From Polaromonas sp. YR568 (GTDB taxonomy: Bacteria; Pseudomonadota; Gammaproteobacteria; Burkholderiales; Burkholderiaceae_C): DNA of 64,000 bases. Shown here piece after piece: positions 20,185-29,899 of the stretch (the stretch's first letter is position 1; each line of letters starts with the position of its first letter). The notes beneath the pieces are model-generated. The model ran no database searches, was not told the DNA's origin, and worked only from the letters and a program-made list of their open reading frames with translations. The stretch covers positions 498,784 to 562,783 of the forward strand of contig NZ_FPBM01000001.1 of the NCBI RefSeq assembly GCF_900116715.1, in the 5' to 3' direction. The translations under genes and the position numbers were made by a program.

Positions 20185-21153
20185 TCACTTCGAAATAATC
20201 GTCAGAAGTTCTTCGCGCGTGGTCGGGTCGGCCATGTACTTGCCGTACAGCGGCCCCATGCGCCTGACCATGGGAGACGCGTCCCTGACCTTGACGAACT
20301 GCGAGCCCTGCTTGGTCGTGGTTTCCAGGGCCGCTGCCACACGCTTGTTCCACAACTCGCGCATCAAAATGGCGGACTTGGCGCCGGCCTCGGTGAACGC
20401 GGCCTTGTCTTCCTTGCTGAGCTTGTCCCAGAGTTTGGTCGACACGACCAGCGCTTCGGGCGAGATCACGTGGTTGGTCACATAGACGTTCTTGGCCACC
20501 TTGTAGTGCCCGGTGGATTCGTACGAAGGCAGGTTGTTCTCGGCGCAGTCAACCTTGCCTTGCTGCAAGGCGTCGAGCACGTCCTTGAAAGGAAGGGCCA
20601 CCGGTTTGGCGTCCATGAGCTTGACCATCTCGATGTAGATCTCGGACTGCTGCACCCGGATATTGGTGCCCGCCAGGTCGCGCAGGTTGTTCACAGGCTT
20701 GACGCAATAAAACGAACGCCCGCCACCGTCATACCAGCCCAGCACGACAAAACCTGCAGCCTTCAGATTGGAGGCGAAGCGCTCGCCGAGCTTGCCGTCC
20801 AGGTGGCGGAACATGTGGGCGGAGTCGGTGAAAAGAAAAGGCAAGTTCAGCACCTTGATGCCGGGCACCGCGTCAGACAGCGGTCCCGAGCTGAACTCGG
20901 CCACGTCGACCTCGCCGCTCTTGAGCATCTGCACCGCCTTGGGCTGGTCGCCGAGCGCGCCGTTGTTGAAGATCTCGATGTTGTAGCGCCCGCCCGTGCT
21001 CTTGGCGACCTGCTCCGCGAAGCTCTTCATCGCTTCGGATACCGGGTAGCCGTCGGGGTGGATGTTCCAGGCGCGCAGTTTGGTTTGGGCCATGCCCGTT
21101 GCGGCGCACAGGGCGAAAGAAAGGGCTAATAGCCCTTTGAGGGATGCTTGCAT
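20185..21153 (-). CDS. TRAP transporter solute-binding protein DctP (second, without own permease)
   Basis: A 322-residue periplasmic protein with a signal ending near GMAQT. The mature part has family features: RAWNIHPDGYPVSEAMKSFAE, an FNNGALGDQ turn, the helix NIRVQQSEIYIEMVKLM with the carboxylate-binding Arg, and CAENNLPSYES. DctP proteins deliver carboxylic acids to a DctQM permease. No dctQ or dctM adjoins it; the nearest pair is the one at 26928-28722 in the same orientation, which it might share. The close resemblance in layout to the DctP at 28833 suggests a related uronic or aldonic acid ligand. Confidence 0.9.
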   Translation of the reverse strand: MQASLKGLLALSFALCAATGMAQTKLRAWNIHPDGYPVSEAMKSFAEQVAKSTGGRYNIEIFNNGALGDQPKAVQMLKSGEVDVAEFSSGPLSDAVPGIKVLNLPFLFTDSAHMFRHLDGKLGERFASNLKAAGFVVLGWYDGGGRSFYCVKPVNNLRDLAGTNIRVQQSEIYIEMVKLMDAKPVALPFKDVLDALQQGKVDCAENNLPSYESTGHYKVAKNVYVTNHVISPEALVVSTKLWDKLSKEDKAAFTEAGAKSAILMRELWNKRVAAALETTTKQGSQFVKVRDASPMVRRMGPLYGKYMADPTTREELLTIISK

Positions 21154-21310
21154 GGTTTGTCTCCTGGTGGGGTTCTCCCCGGCCGCCTCTTTGGGCTGGC
21201 TCGGTGGCTTGCGGGATTTATCGGTGATTCTTTGTTATAGAACTCCCTTTAGCCCTTATTTGATGCCGGTAAAAGTCATCAAATCAGGAGCATCTTCAGT
21301 CGAGCCTGGT

Positions 21311-22288
21311 TCAGTCAAGCTTGATATTGGCCTCAGTCACCACCTTGGCCCAACGGCTGCGTTCCTGATTAAAGAACGCGTCCTGCTGGCCCGGCGTCAT
21401 GGTCACCACCTCGGCGCCCTGCCCCGCCAGCTTGGCGCGGATATCGGGGCTGCGGATGATCTTGATGAGTTCGGTGTTCAGGCGATTGACGATGGCAGCC
21501 GGCGTCCCGTTGGCCACCAGCAAACCTTGCCAGGTGCCCGATTCGAAGTTGGGAATGCCCTGCTCGGCCAGGGTGGGCACATTGCCGATCAGCGGCATGC
21601 GCGTGCTCTTGGAAACACCCAGGATCTTCAGCTTGCCGCTTTGCACATGCGGCAAGGTCGCCAGCATGCCGTTCATCAGCACCTGCGTCTGGCCGGCAAT
21701 GGTGTCGCTCACCGCTTGCGAGCCGCCCTTGTAAGGGATGTACTGCCACTTCGCTTTGGTAGCCCGCTCAACGGCGACACCAGCCAGGTGCGGCGCGCTG
21801 CCCATGGCCGTCACCGCAAAGTTCAGCTCGGACTTGTGCGAAAGCGCGATCAGTTCCTTGAGGTTGTTGGCGGGCACAGAGGGGTGCACCACCAGCAAGT
21901 GCGGCGAATACGCCAGCATGGTCACGCCGCGCAGGTCCTTGGTGGGATCAAAGCCCAGCTTGGGGTAGACCGAGGGGCTGATGGCCAGCGCACCGGTGTC
22001 GCACAGCAGCAGGGTGTAGCCGTCAGGGGCCGATTTGGCCACGATGTCGGCACCCAGGTTGCCGTTGGCCCCGGCCTTGTTGTCGACGATGACCGACTGC
22101 TTGAGCGCTTCGGACAGCGGCTGCGAAATCGCTCGGGCAATGATGTCTGAAGAGCCGCCCGGTGGATACGGCACCACCAGGCGTATCGGCTTGGACGGCC
22201 AGGAAGCCTGCGCGCTCGCCGCGCCAGTGCCGGCACCCGCGCCCAGCGCCAGTGAAGCCGCAAGAAGTTCTCGTCGATTGATAGCCAT
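21311..22288 (-). CDS. Bug/TctC family tripartite tricarboxylate transporter binding protein
   Basis: A 325-residue periplasmic binding protein. The start has a twin-arginine-like NRRELLAASLALGAG signal, then the family motifs WPSKPIRLVVPYPPGGSSD, a NKAGANGNLGAD loop, PDGYTLLLCD and YKGGSQAVSD. Bug proteins bind small carboxylates. No TctA/TctB membrane genes lie near it, as is common for the expanded Bug family of betaproteobacteria. It sits inside the uronate run after garR, so an aldarate or a breakdown product is a reasonable ligand guess. ATG 22288 follows a CTGGAGACAAAC ribosome site. Confidence 0.92.
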   Translation of the reverse strand: MAINRRELLAASLALGAGAGTGAASAQASWPSKPIRLVVPYPPGGSSDIIARAISQPLSEALKQSVIVDNKAGANGNLGADIVAKSAPDGYTLLLCDTGALAISPSVYPKLGFDPTKDLRGVTMLAYSPHLLVVHPSVPANNLKELIALSHKSELNFAVTAMGSAPHLAGVAVERATKAKWQYIPYKGGSQAVSDTIAGQTQVLMNGMLATLPHVQSGKLKILGVSKSTRMPLIGNVPTLAEQGIPNFESGTWQGLLVANGTPAAIVNRLNTELIKIIRSPDIRAKLAGQGAEVVTMTPGQQDAFFNQERSRWAKVVTEANIKLD

Positions 22289-22393
22289 GTTTGTCTCCAG
22301 ATGTTCAGAAAAAGTGGGGTCAATCCCTCGCTGCACCGGGAGCCTCTTGGGGGCTCCTCATGTACAGCTCTTTATCGCGTGCTTATGCCTGCA

Positions 22394-23287
22394 TTACGCC
22401 GGCGACTTCGCCACTTCGTGATTGCCCAGCAACTCCAGCGCCCGCACCAGTGCGGAATGGTCCAGGTCCTGCATGCCGTTGGCGGCGCAAGCCTGCATCA
22501 GCTGGGCAGCGCCCGCCGTTTGCGGCAAGGCCAGGCCCAGGGTGCGCGCACCGCTCAGCGCCAGGTTCAAATCCTTCTGGTGCAGGCCGATGCGAAAGCC
22601 CGGTGCAAAAGTGCGCTTGATCATGCGTTCGCCGTGCACTTCCAGAATGCGCGACGAAGCGAAACCGCCCATCAGTGCCTGGCGCACCTTGGCCGGATCG
22701 GCGCCGGCCTTGCTGGCAAACAGCAGGGCTTCGCCCACGGCCGCAATGTTCAGCGCCACGATGATCTGGTTGGCCACCTTGCAGGTCTGGCCGTCGCCGT
22801 TGCCGCCCACCAGCGTGATGTTCTTGCCCATCAGCTCGAACAGCGGCTTGACGAGGTCAAACGCCGCCTGGGGGCCACCCACCATGATGGTCAGGCTCGC
22901 CGCCTTGGCGCCGACTTCGCCGCCCGACACCGGTGCGTCGAGGTAGTCGCAGCCCAGGGCATTGATCTTTTTGGCAAATTCCTTGGTGTCCATCGGCGAG
23001 ATGGAGCTCATGTCGACCACCGTCTTGCCCTTGGTCAGCGACAGGGACACACCGCCCTCGCCGAACAACACCTTGGCCACGTCGGGCGTGTCGGGCAGCA
23101 TCAGGAAGATGATGTCGGCCTGTTTGACCACATCGGTGATGGAGTCGCAGGCCTTGCCCTTGCCGGTCAACAACTCTGCGGGCACCTTGCCCAGCGTGGT
23201 CATGAAAACTTCGTGTCCTGCCGCAATCAGGTGCGCCGCCATGGGGTTGCCCATGATGCCCAGACCGATAAAACCAAGCTTGCTCAT
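22394..23287 (-). CDS. garR: 2-hydroxy-3-oxopropionate reductase (tartronate semialdehyde reductase)
   Basis: A 297-residue beta-hydroxyacid dehydrogenase. It reduces tartronate semialdehyde to D-glycerate with NAD(P)H, the last reductive step of the aldarate pathway. The Rossmann motif is GFIGLGIMG at 5-13, the substrate-binding DAPVSGG at 118-124, and the catalytic Lys170 lies in GDGQTCKVANQ. The ATG at 23287 follows AAGGAGCAT. It directly follows garL, whose product it uses. Confidence 0.95.
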   Translation of the reverse strand: MSKLGFIGLGIMGNPMAAHLIAAGHEVFMTTLGKVPAELLTGKGKACDSITDVVKQADIIFLMLPDTPDVAKVLFGEGGVSLSLTKGKTVVDMSSISPMDTKEFAKKINALGCDYLDAPVSGGEVGAKAASLTIMVGGPQAAFDLVKPLFELMGKNITLVGGNGDGQTCKVANQIIVALNIAAVGEALLFASKAGADPAKVRQALMGGFASSRILEVHGERMIKRTFAPGFRIGLHQKDLNLALSGARTLGLALPQTAGAAQLMQACAANGMQDLDHSALVRALELLGNHEVAKSPA

Positions 23288-23346
23288 AAAAATGCTCCTT
23301 GTTCGTAAAAAATAACAACAGCCCCGGACGCGCGGTCCACAAGGCG

Positions 23347-23369
23347 CATCCCGGATCAGGTCCGGGATG
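23347..23369 (+). repeat. REP-like perfect inverted repeat
   Basis: CATCCCGGA-TCAGG-TCCGGGATG, a perfect 9-bp inverted repeat, between garR and garL. It resembles widespread CCCGGATC..GTCCGGG palindromes found between genes in many Proteobacteria. It may stabilise or attenuate the transcript; there is no T-run. Confidence 0.65.
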
Positions 23370-23378
23370 ACAGAAAAA

Positions 23379-24161
23379 TCAGGCGAGGTATTTGTCGCGC
23401 AGGGCCTGCGTGGCGCCACGGAACACGCCGAGGTCGCTGCCGACGCCGACAAAAGTCGCGCCCATCTCCATATAGCGGCGTGCATCGGCTTCCACCGGCG
23501 CCAGGATGCCGACCGGCTTGCCGTGCGCCTTGGCGGCGGCAAAAATTTTCACCATGGCGGCCTGCACCTCCGGGTGCCCGGCATTGCCGAGGTGGCCCAG
23601 GCCGGCGGCCAGGTCGGACGGGCCGACAAACATGCAGTCGACACCGTCGGTGGCGGCAATCTTGTCCGCTGCCGCCGTGCCGGCGATGCTTTCGATCTGC
23701 ACCATCACGCAGATGTGGTCGTTGATGGACTTGAGGTAGTCCGGCACCGTGCCGTACTTGTTGCTGCGCTGGGACACCGACACGCCGCGAATGCCTTGCG
23801 GCGGGTAACGCGTGGCGGCGACGGCGCTGGCGGCCTGCTCGGCGGTTTCGACAAAGGGAATCAGGAAGTTGTAGAAGCCGGCATCGAGCAGGCGCTTGAG
23901 CTCTACCGAGTTGTTGGAGGTCGGGCGCACAACCGGCGCGCTGCGGCTGTCTTTCAGGGCCATCAGTTGTGGGATGTAGGTGGCCATGTCGTTGGGCGAG
24001 TGTTCACCGTCAAGCAGGATCCAGTCGAAGCCGGCCACGCCCAGCACCTCGGTGGTGATGGCGTTGGACAGCGAAGACCAGCAGCCGATCAGTTTTTTGC
24101 CGGCCAGCAGGTCGCGCTTGAAGCTGTTGGGAAAACTTTGGTAAGGGGTTGCTTGTGTCAT
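23379..24161 (-). CDS. garL: 5-keto-4-deoxy-D-glucarate aldolase (HpcH/HpaI family)
   Basis: A 260-residue class II aldolase. It splits 5-keto-4-deoxyglucarate into pyruvate and tartronate semialdehyde. The family motifs are GCWSSLSN at 26-33, [13 protein letters not shown] with the catalytic His at about 46-58, VVRPTSN, the metal-binding Glu in VMVQIES and Asp in [10 protein letters not shown]. It stands between garD (upstream) and garR (downstream), which supports this substrate over other HpaI substrates. ATG 24161 follows GAGAGTTAACTC. Confidence 0.93.
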   Translation of the reverse strand: MTQATPYQSFPNSFKRDLLAGKKLIGCWSSLSNAITTEVLGVAGFDWILLDGEHSPNDMATYIPQLMALKDSRSAPVVRPTSNNSVELKRLLDAGFYNFLIPFVETAEQAASAVAATRYPPQGIRGVSVSQRSNKYGTVPDYLKSINDHICVMVQIESIAGTAAADKIAATDGVDCMFVGPSDLAAGLGHLGNAGHPEVQAAMVKIFAAAKAHGKPVGILAPVEADARRYMEMGATFVGVGSDLGVFRGATQALRDKYLA

Positions 24162-24197
24162 GAGTTAACTCTCTTTTTATCGATGGGTCTCTGTGAA

Positions 24198-25784
24198 TCA
24201 GGTGATCGGTGCGGGGTTGAAGAGCACCAGCGCGTTATGCAGCTTCCAGTGCTCGGCCCAGGTTTTTTTGCGGCCGCTGGCAACGTCCAGCATGAACTGG
24301 AACAGCTCCCAGCCGACGTCTTCAATGGTGGCGTCGCCGTCGGCAATACGCCCGGCGTTGATGTCCATCAGGTCGTGCCAGCGCCGGGCCAGGTCGGTGC
24401 GCGTGGCCACCTTGATCACCGGCACCTCGGCCAGCCCATAAGGCGTGCCGCGGCCGGTGGTGAACACATGGATGTTGATGCCCGCGGCCAGTTGCAGCGT
24501 GCCGCAGATAAAGTCGCTGGCGGGCGTCGCGGCGTAGATCAGGCCTTTTTGCTTGACCTTCTCGCCCGGCGAAAGCACACCGCTGATGGGCGAAGAGCCT
24601 GACTTGACGATGGAGCCCATGGCCTTTTCAACGATGTTGGACAAGCCGCCCTTTTTATTGCCCGGCGTGGTGTTGGCACTGCGGTCCACCCTGCCCTTTT
24701 GCAGGTAGGCGTCGTACCAGGCCATCTCGCGGATCATCGCCGCGGCTACTTCAGGGCTGCTGGCCCGTGATGTCAGCTGGTCGATGCCGTCGCGCACCTC
24801 GGTCGTCTCGGAGAACATCACCGTGGCGCCGGCACGCACCAGCAGGTCGGTGGCAAAGCCCACCGCCGGGTTCGCCGTCACGCCCGAGAAAGCATCACTG
24901 CCGCCGCACTGCACGCCCACCACCAGCTCGCTGGCGGGCACAGTCTCGCGGCGGCGTGCGTTGAGCCGCTCAAGGTGTTGCAGCGCCATGTCCATGACCG
25001 AATCGATCATGGACATGAAGCCGATATGGTTCTCGGACTGCAGGCACACCACATCCAGCGCGGCTTCCGCGCTTGTGCCCACATCGGCCACGTTGCGCTC
25101 GTCCACGATCTGTATGGTGCCCGGCGGCAGCAGGCGCTCGGGCTGCAGTTTCTCGCAGCCCAGGCTCACCACCATGACTTCACCGCCGAAGTTGGGGTTC
25201 AGGCTGATGTTGCGCAGCGTGCGTATCGGGATGATGGCGTCCGGCGCGTCGATGGCCACGCCGCAGCCGTAGGTGTGCTCCAGCCCCACCACGTCGTCGA
25301 CATTCGGAAAGCGCGGCAGCAGCTCCGCCTTGATGCGCTTGACGGCAAACTCCACCACACCGGCCACACACTGCACCGTGGTGGTAATGGCCAGGATGTT
25401 GCGGCTGCCGACAGAGCCATCCGGGTTGCGGTAGCCCTCGAAGGTGTAACCCTCCAGCGCCGGCTGCGGCGGCGGCCGCACGGTGGCGATGGGCAACGCG
25501 TCCAGCGTGCGCGCATCGGGCATTTCCAGCAGGCGCTCATGCACCCAGCTGCCGGCGGCAATGTCTTTCAGTGCGTAGCCGATCGGCACGTTGTAGCGCA
25601 GCACTGCCGCGCCCTTGGGCAGGTCAACCAGCGCCACCTTGTGGCCCTGGGGAACACGCTCGACCAGTGTCAACCCACCGGCAAACACGGCACCCGCCGC
25701 CAGGCCGCCGTCGTTGGCAACAATGGCGACGTTGTCCGCATCGTGCATGCGGATAAAAAGAGGGGCGACGTTGGTGCTTGCCAT
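24198..25784 (-). CDS. garD: Galactarate dehydratase (UxaA/GarD family)
   Basis: A 528-residue iron-dependent dehydratase. The N-terminal SAF-type domain (about 1-90) is followed by the large UxaA domain with [33 protein letters not shown] and TGRGTPYG motifs. It removes water from galactarate to give 5-keto-4-deoxyglucarate. Altronate dehydratase (UxaA) is the close alternative, but the neighbours garL, garR and uronate dehydrogenase favour an aldarate substrate. It is 21 bases downstream of the lactonase gene in the same operon. Confidence 0.9.
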   Translation of the reverse strand: MASTNVAPLFIRMHDADNVAIVANDGGLAAGAVFAGGLTLVERVPQGHKVALVDLPKGAAVLRYNVPIGYALKDIAAGSWVHERLLEMPDARTLDALPIATVRPPPQPALEGYTFEGYRNPDGSVGSRNILAITTTVQCVAGVVEFAVKRIKAELLPRFPNVDDVVGLEHTYGCGVAIDAPDAIIPIRTLRNISLNPNFGGEVMVVSLGCEKLQPERLLPPGTIQIVDERNVADVGTSAEAALDVVCLQSENHIGFMSMIDSVMDMALQHLERLNARRRETVPASELVVGVQCGGSDAFSGVTANPAVGFATDLLVRAGATVMFSETTEVRDGIDQLTSRASSPEVAAAMIREMAWYDAYLQKGRVDRSANTTPGNKKGGLSNIVEKAMGSIVKSGSSPISGVLSPGEKVKQKGLIYAATPASDFICGTLQLAAGINIHVFTTGRGTPYGLAEVPVIKVATRTDLARRWHDLMDINAGRIADGDATIEDVGWELFQFMLDVASGRKKTWAEHWKLHNALVLFNPAPIT

Positions 25785-25805
25785 CAGAAGTTCATCAGCA
25801 GTTCA

Positions 25806-26894
25806 TCAGAAGTCGACAATTTCCACCCAGTTCGGGTTCTTGCCGGCGGGCTGGCTTGCCCCGGCGGCCGGCACACCTGTGGCCGCATCGATCGGATGCA
25901 GCGACACGGCGTGGGAGTCCTGGCCTGTAGAAATAAGGAACTTGCCGCTCGAGTCCACCGCAAAGCCACGTGGCGTTTTCTCGGTAGGCGTTGTACCTGC
26001 CGTTTGCAGCAGGCCGGTGGCAGGATCGATCTTGAACGTGGTCAAGGTGCTGGAGGTACGCTCCGAGCCATACAGATACCGCCCGTCAGCAGACAGCTGA
26101 AGGTCGGCAGCCCATGGCTTGCCGGTAAAACCGGCCGGCATCACAGTGCTTCGTTGCAGATGGCGCATGGCGCCCTTGCCGGCGTCGTAGGCAAACACGT
26201 CTACACCGCCGTCCAGTTCGTTGATCAGGTAGACGTGCGTCTGCGCCTTGTTCCACAAAAAATGCCGTGGGCCGGTTTTGGCCGGCGACACATTCACCAG
26301 CGCCGGGTCGTTGGCGCTCAGCTGGCCCGTCTTCGGATCGAAGCGCCAGCTCGACAGGTTGTCGCCGCCCAGGCTGGTGGCAAATACATAGCGGCCCGAG
26401 GGATCCTGGTGAATCGCATGGGCGTTGGGCGATGTCTGGATGACCTGCTGAACAGCGCCGACAAGCCCGTCGGCGCCCACGCTGTTCACCGATATCTTGT
26501 TGCCGCCATAGGAAGCGGCGAAAAGCCAGCGGCCGGACGCGTCCAGGTCGATGTTGGCCATGCTGTCGGCCAACGAGGCTTCACCGAGTTTCTTCAACCC
26601 GCCATTGGCGCCGTCTATGGCAAAGGTGACAACCCGAAAGGGCTGCGAACGCAAGGCCACGTACAGGAATTTTTTGTCCTTGCTGACCACCATGGGCATC
26701 GCCGTGCCGGCCACCGGAACCGTTGCCACCGGCTTGAGGGCGCCGGCGCTGCGGTCCAGCTGGAACACAGAGATGTCCTGGCTGTCGGCATTGGAGATGT
26801 ACACCCAGGTGGCGGCGCGGGCACTGCCGGCCGCCGTGAGCAGTCCCATGCTTACCGGCAGAAGGCACTGGCGGATGAATGTGAATGCAGGCAT
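25806..26894 (-). CDS. Exported beta-propeller lactonase (6-phosphogluconolactonase/PgL-like family)
   Basis: A 362-residue protein with a signal peptide ending near GSARA (about residue 27) and a seven-bladed propeller with repeated blade motifs (DKKFLYVALRS, SGRWLFAASYGG, SGRYVFATSLGGD, DGRYLYGSERTSSTLT). The family includes 6-phosphogluconolactonase (PgL) and related lactonases. In this operon an aldarolactone, formed by uronate dehydrogenase, is the likely substrate type, yet the signal peptide places the enzyme in the periplasm, whereas the dehydrogenase is cytoplasmic. It follows dctM by 33 bases. Confidence 0.88.
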   Translation of the reverse strand: MPAFTFIRQCLLPVSMGLLTAAGSARAATWVYISNADSQDISVFQLDRSAGALKPVATVPVAGTAMPMVVSKDKKFLYVALRSQPFRVVTFAIDGANGGLKKLGEASLADSMANIDLDASGRWLFAASYGGNKISVNSVGADGLVGAVQQVIQTSPNAHAIHQDPSGRYVFATSLGGDNLSSWRFDPKTGQLSANDPALVNVSPAKTGPRHFLWNKAQTHVYLINELDGGVDVFAYDAGKGAMRHLQRSTVMPAGFTGKPWAADLQLSADGRYLYGSERTSSTLTTFKIDPATGLLQTAGTTPTEKTPRGFAVDSSGKFLISTGQDSHAVSLHPIDAATGVPAAGASQPAGKNPNWVEIVDF

Positions 26895-26927
26895 GGGACG
26901 CTCTCCTTTTCGGGTGATGTCAGGTAC

Positions 26928-28226
26928 TTACTTGCCGACGGCCATGTACAGGCTGGGCAGCCACATGGAGAACGCCGGCACAAAGGTGACCAGTGCGAGC
27001 GCAAAAATCAGCGCGCCGTAGAAGGGCCAGATGGTGCGCATCACCGTGCCCACAGATACCCCGCCGATGGCGCAACCCACGAACTGGGTCGTCCCCACAG
27101 GCGGTGTGTTCAGGCCCAGTGCGCAGTTGATCAGCAGCACGATGCCGAACTGCACCGAGCTCATGCCGTAAGCCTGTGCGATGGGCAGGAAAATCGGCGT
27201 GCACAGCAAAATCGTCGCGGCCATATCCAGGAAGGTGCCCAGCACGAACAGGATGATGTTGATCAGCAGGAAGACAACCCACGGCGTGGTGGTGATCTCG
27301 GACAGCATCTTGCCTGTCAGCTCTGCCACACCGTAGAGGCTGATCAGGTAGCCGAAGGTGCTTGAGATACCGATCAGCAGCAGGATCACGCCGGTGGTCT
27401 TGACCGCCTTGGTCGCGGCCTTGACGAAGTGTTCCCACTTGAGCGTGCGGTACAGGAAGATCGTCAGCGCCAGCGCATACAGCACGGCCACGGCGGCCGA
27501 CTCTGTCGCGGTGAAGACACCGGACAAAATGCCGCCCAGGATCAGCACCACGATAAAGAGGCCTGGCAGCGCAGCGGCAAACGAACGCGCCACGATGGAC
27601 CAGCCCGGGAAGCTGCCTGCGGGGTAACCGCGTTTGACGGCCACCAGGTAGGCCGCAGCCAGGTTGCAGATGGTCAGGATGGCCGCAGGCACCAGCGCCG
27701 CGAGAATCAGCGCCGCAATCGACACCTTGCCGCCGGCAGCCAGCGAATAGATGATCAGGTTGTGGCTGGTCGGCATCAGCGCGCCCACCAGGGCGGCGTG
27801 CGTCGTCACGTTGACGGCGTAGTCGGCGTGATAACCCTCTTTCTTCATCATCGGGATCATCACGGCGCCCATGGCGGACACGTCGGCCACCGGGGAGCCC
27901 GAGACGCCGCCGAACAAGGTGCAGGCCACCACGTTCGACATGCCCAGGCCGCCGCGCACGTGGCCAACCAGGTTGCGGGCCAGGTTCACGATGCGGTCGG
28001 CTATGCCGCCATAAAGCATCAGCTCACCGGCGAAGATGAAAAACGGAATCGCGAGGAAGGAAAAAATCCCCATGCCCGAGGTCATCTGCTGGAAGCCGAC
28101 CGCCAGTGGCAGGCCTTCGTACAGCAGCGTGGCCAGCGCGGACAGGCCGATGGAAAACGCCACCGGCACGCCGAGCAGCAGAAACAGCGTGAAAGAAATG
28201 CAGAGGATTAGGAGTGGAATAGTCAT
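26928..28226 (-). CDS. dctM: TRAP transporter large permease DctM
   Basis: A 432-residue membrane protein with about 12-13 hydrophobic segments. It begins with LLILCISFTLFLLLGVPVAF and contains TRAP-family segments such as GGVSGSPVADVSAMG, TTHAALVGALMPTSHN and CALGLNTPPVGTTQFVG. DctM forms the transport channel and uses the sodium gradient to import the ligand brought by DctP. It follows dctQ with a 7-base gap. Confidence 0.95.
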   Translation of the reverse strand: MTIPLLILCISFTLFLLLGVPVAFSIGLSALATLLYEGLPLAVGFQQMTSGMGIFSFLAIPFFIFAGELMLYGGIADRIVNLARNLVGHVRGGLGMSNVVACTLFGGVSGSPVADVSAMGAVMIPMMKKEGYHADYAVNVTTHAALVGALMPTSHNLIIYSLAAGGKVSIAALILAALVPAAILTICNLAAAYLVAVKRGYPAGSFPGWSIVARSFAAALPGLFIVVLILGGILSGVFTATESAAVAVLYALALTIFLYRTLKWEHFVKAATKAVKTTGVILLLIGISSTFGYLISLYGVAELTGKMLSEITTTPWVVFLLINIILFVLGTFLDMAATILLCTPIFLPIAQAYGMSSVQFGIVLLINCALGLNTPPVGTTQFVGCAIGGVSVGTVMRTIWPFYGALIFALALVTFVPAFSMWLPSLYMAVGK

Positions 28227-28233
28227 AATTTTT

Positions 28234-28722
28234 TCAACCCCAGGCCGGTTCTACTTCTTCGCCTTTGGCCAGGGCGATGATGTGTTCAATGCAGAACATC
28301 ACAATGAGGACACCGGCGATGGTCGCGGGCACGTAACGCCAGCCCTCGGATATCCAGAGGGTAGGCAGGCGGTAGCTCCAGACCGAATTGGCCAGCAGCG
28401 CGCAGTTGTAGGCCATGGCGACGCCGAAGAGCATCACCAGGACATGAATGAGGTATTCCATCTTCAGGCGCAGCCAGTCAGGGGCCAGCACCAGCATGGA
28501 TTCGAGACCGATATGGCCTGCATCGCGCACACCCACGGCAACGCCGAACATGGTGACGTACAGAACCAGCAGCAGGGCCAGGCTCTCAGCCCAGGTCGGG
28601 GTGTTGTTGAGCACATAGCGGCCGAACACCTGCCAGCTCACAGCGCAAATCACCGCGACCAGTCCGAAGATGCCCAGCCACATGCAGGCCCGGGCGAGCG
28701 TGCGGCAAATTTTTGTGTACAT
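28234..28722 (-). CDS. dctQ: TRAP transporter small permease DctQ
   Basis: A 162-residue protein with four hydrophobic segments, normal for DctQ. The motif TWAESLALLLVLYVTMFG and the following GVRDAGHIGLESML are typical. It partners DctM in the inner membrane. There is a 110-base gap between it and the dctP stop. Confidence 0.93.
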   Translation of the reverse strand: MYTKICRTLARACMWLGIFGLVAVICAVSWQVFGRYVLNNTPTWAESLALLLVLYVTMFGVAVGVRDAGHIGLESMLVLAPDWLRLKMEYLIHVLVMLFGVAMAYNCALLANSVWSYRLPTLWISEGWRYVPATIAGVLIVMFCIEHIIALAKGEEVEPAWG

Positions 28723-28832
28723 ATGAGGATCCGGATGCGCGTGGGCCCGGCCTTGAAAAAACGAGGGGGTGGCAAGGTTTGCCGTGGGGAACGCCGGCCC
28801 GCTGCAGCAGCGGGCCGGCGCCGGGTTTCAAC

Positions 28833-29804
28833 TTACTTGGTGTCCTGAACGGCTTTGACGAGGCGCTTCAGGTTGGCGTCGGTGATGAACTTGTCATAGA
28901 CAGGCTTCATTGCATCCTGGAACGGCTTCTTGTCGACGTCGATGATCTCGGCGCCGCCGGCTTTCACAGTCGCCAGCGATTTGATTTCACGCTCGGCCCA
29001 CTGCTTGCGCATGTAAGGCACGGACTCCTTGGCGGCCTGGCGGATCCAGCCCTGCTCTTGCGCGGAGAGGGTGTCCCAGACGCGCTTGGAGAACAGCAGC
29101 ATTTCAGGCGCCATCGAGTGCTCGGTCTTGGTGTAGAACTTCGCGACTTCGAAGAGGCGTGCGCTTTCATACGTGGGGTAGTTGTTTTCGGCTGCGTCGA
29201 TCACGCCGGTCTTCAGGCCCGTGTAGACCTCGCCCATGGGCATGGGGGTGGCATTGGCGCCCATGGCTTCGAGCATGGAAACCCACAGGTCGGACTGCTG
29301 CACGCGCACTTTCACGCCCTTCATGTCGGCAAAGCTGCGGATCGCCTTCTTGCCGGTGAACATGGAGCGTGCGCCGCTGTCGTAGTAAGCCAGGCCCACG
29401 AAGCCCTGCTTTTCGCAGGATTTCAGGATTTCCTCGCCGATCGGGCCGTCCAGCACCTTGTGCAGGTGGTCCACCGAATTGAACAGGAAAGGCATGGTCG
29501 GCACTTGCGTTTCAGCGCAGATGTTGTTCATGGGGGCGATGTTGACGCGCACCATGGCCAGAGCGCCGATCTTGGTCTGCTCGATGGTGTCTTTTTCCTG
29601 GCCCAGCGAGCTGTTGTTGAACACCTTGATGCTGTGCTTGCCGCCGGACAAGGCCTTGAGGCGCTCGCCCATGAACTTGACGGCCGTCACGGTGGGGTAG
29701 TCGTCAGGATGGATGTCGGCGGAACGGAACTCCGTGGCAAAACCGGCCATGGGCGCCATCGCCAATATGGCGGCGACGGCAAACAGTGTTTTTTTGATCT
29801 TCAT
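28833..29804 (-). CDS. dctP: TRAP transporter solute-binding protein DctP, probably for hexuronates
   Basis: A 323-residue periplasmic protein with signal ending near GFAT (about 23). Typical features are [19 protein letters not shown], the FNNSSLGQE turn, [18 protein letters not shown] with the carboxylate-binding Arg, and [12 protein letters not shown]. DctP proteins of this type in related bacteria bind glucuronate and galacturonate, and the operon context agrees, but the ligand is inferred. ATG 29804 follows AGAGGATGAGAC. A 7-bp tandem repeat lies 32-80 bases upstream. Confidence 0.93.
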   Translation of the reverse strand: MKIKKTLFAVAAILAMAPMAGFATEFRSADIHPDDYPTVTAVKFMGERLKALSGGKHSIKVFNNSSLGQEKDTIEQTKIGALAMVRVNIAPMNNICAETQVPTMPFLFNSVDHLHKVLDGPIGEEILKSCEKQGFVGLAYYDSGARSMFTGKKAIRSFADMKGVKVRVQQSDLWVSMLEAMGANATPMPMGEVYTGLKTGVIDAAENNYPTYESARLFEVAKFYTKTEHSMAPEMLLFSKRVWDTLSAQEQGWIRQAAKESVPYMRKQWAEREIKSLATVKAGGAEIIDVDKKPFQDAMKPVYDKFITDANLKRLVKAVQDTK

Positions 29805-29835
29805 GTCTCATCCTCTAAGGTTGGTGGTGGAAAAC

Positions 29836-29884
29836 AGGTAACGGGTAACGGGTAACGGGTAACAGGTAACAGGTAACAGGTAAC
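29836..29884 (-). repeat. Seven-copy 7-bp tandem repeat (RGGTAAC) upstream of dctP
   Basis: Seven consecutive copies: AGGTAAC, then GGGTAAC three times, then AGGTAAC three times. They end 15 bases before the SMP-30 gene's stop side and lie 32-80 bases upstream of the dctP ATG. Slippage could change copy number between genes of one operon. The repeats have no stop-free coding role here. Confidence 0.9.
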
Positions 29885-29899
29885 AAGAAACAGGAACTT

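Noticed and set aside
23287..23542. N-terminal extension of garR across the REP-like palindrome
   Set aside because: The family start MSKLGFIGLG has its own AAGGAG site; the extension is read through the repeat and overlaps the garL gene.
24975..27365. Open frame of about 800 codons opposite garD, the lactonase and dctM
   Set aside because: It crosses gene boundaries of the well-supported opposite strand and the translation resembles no protein.
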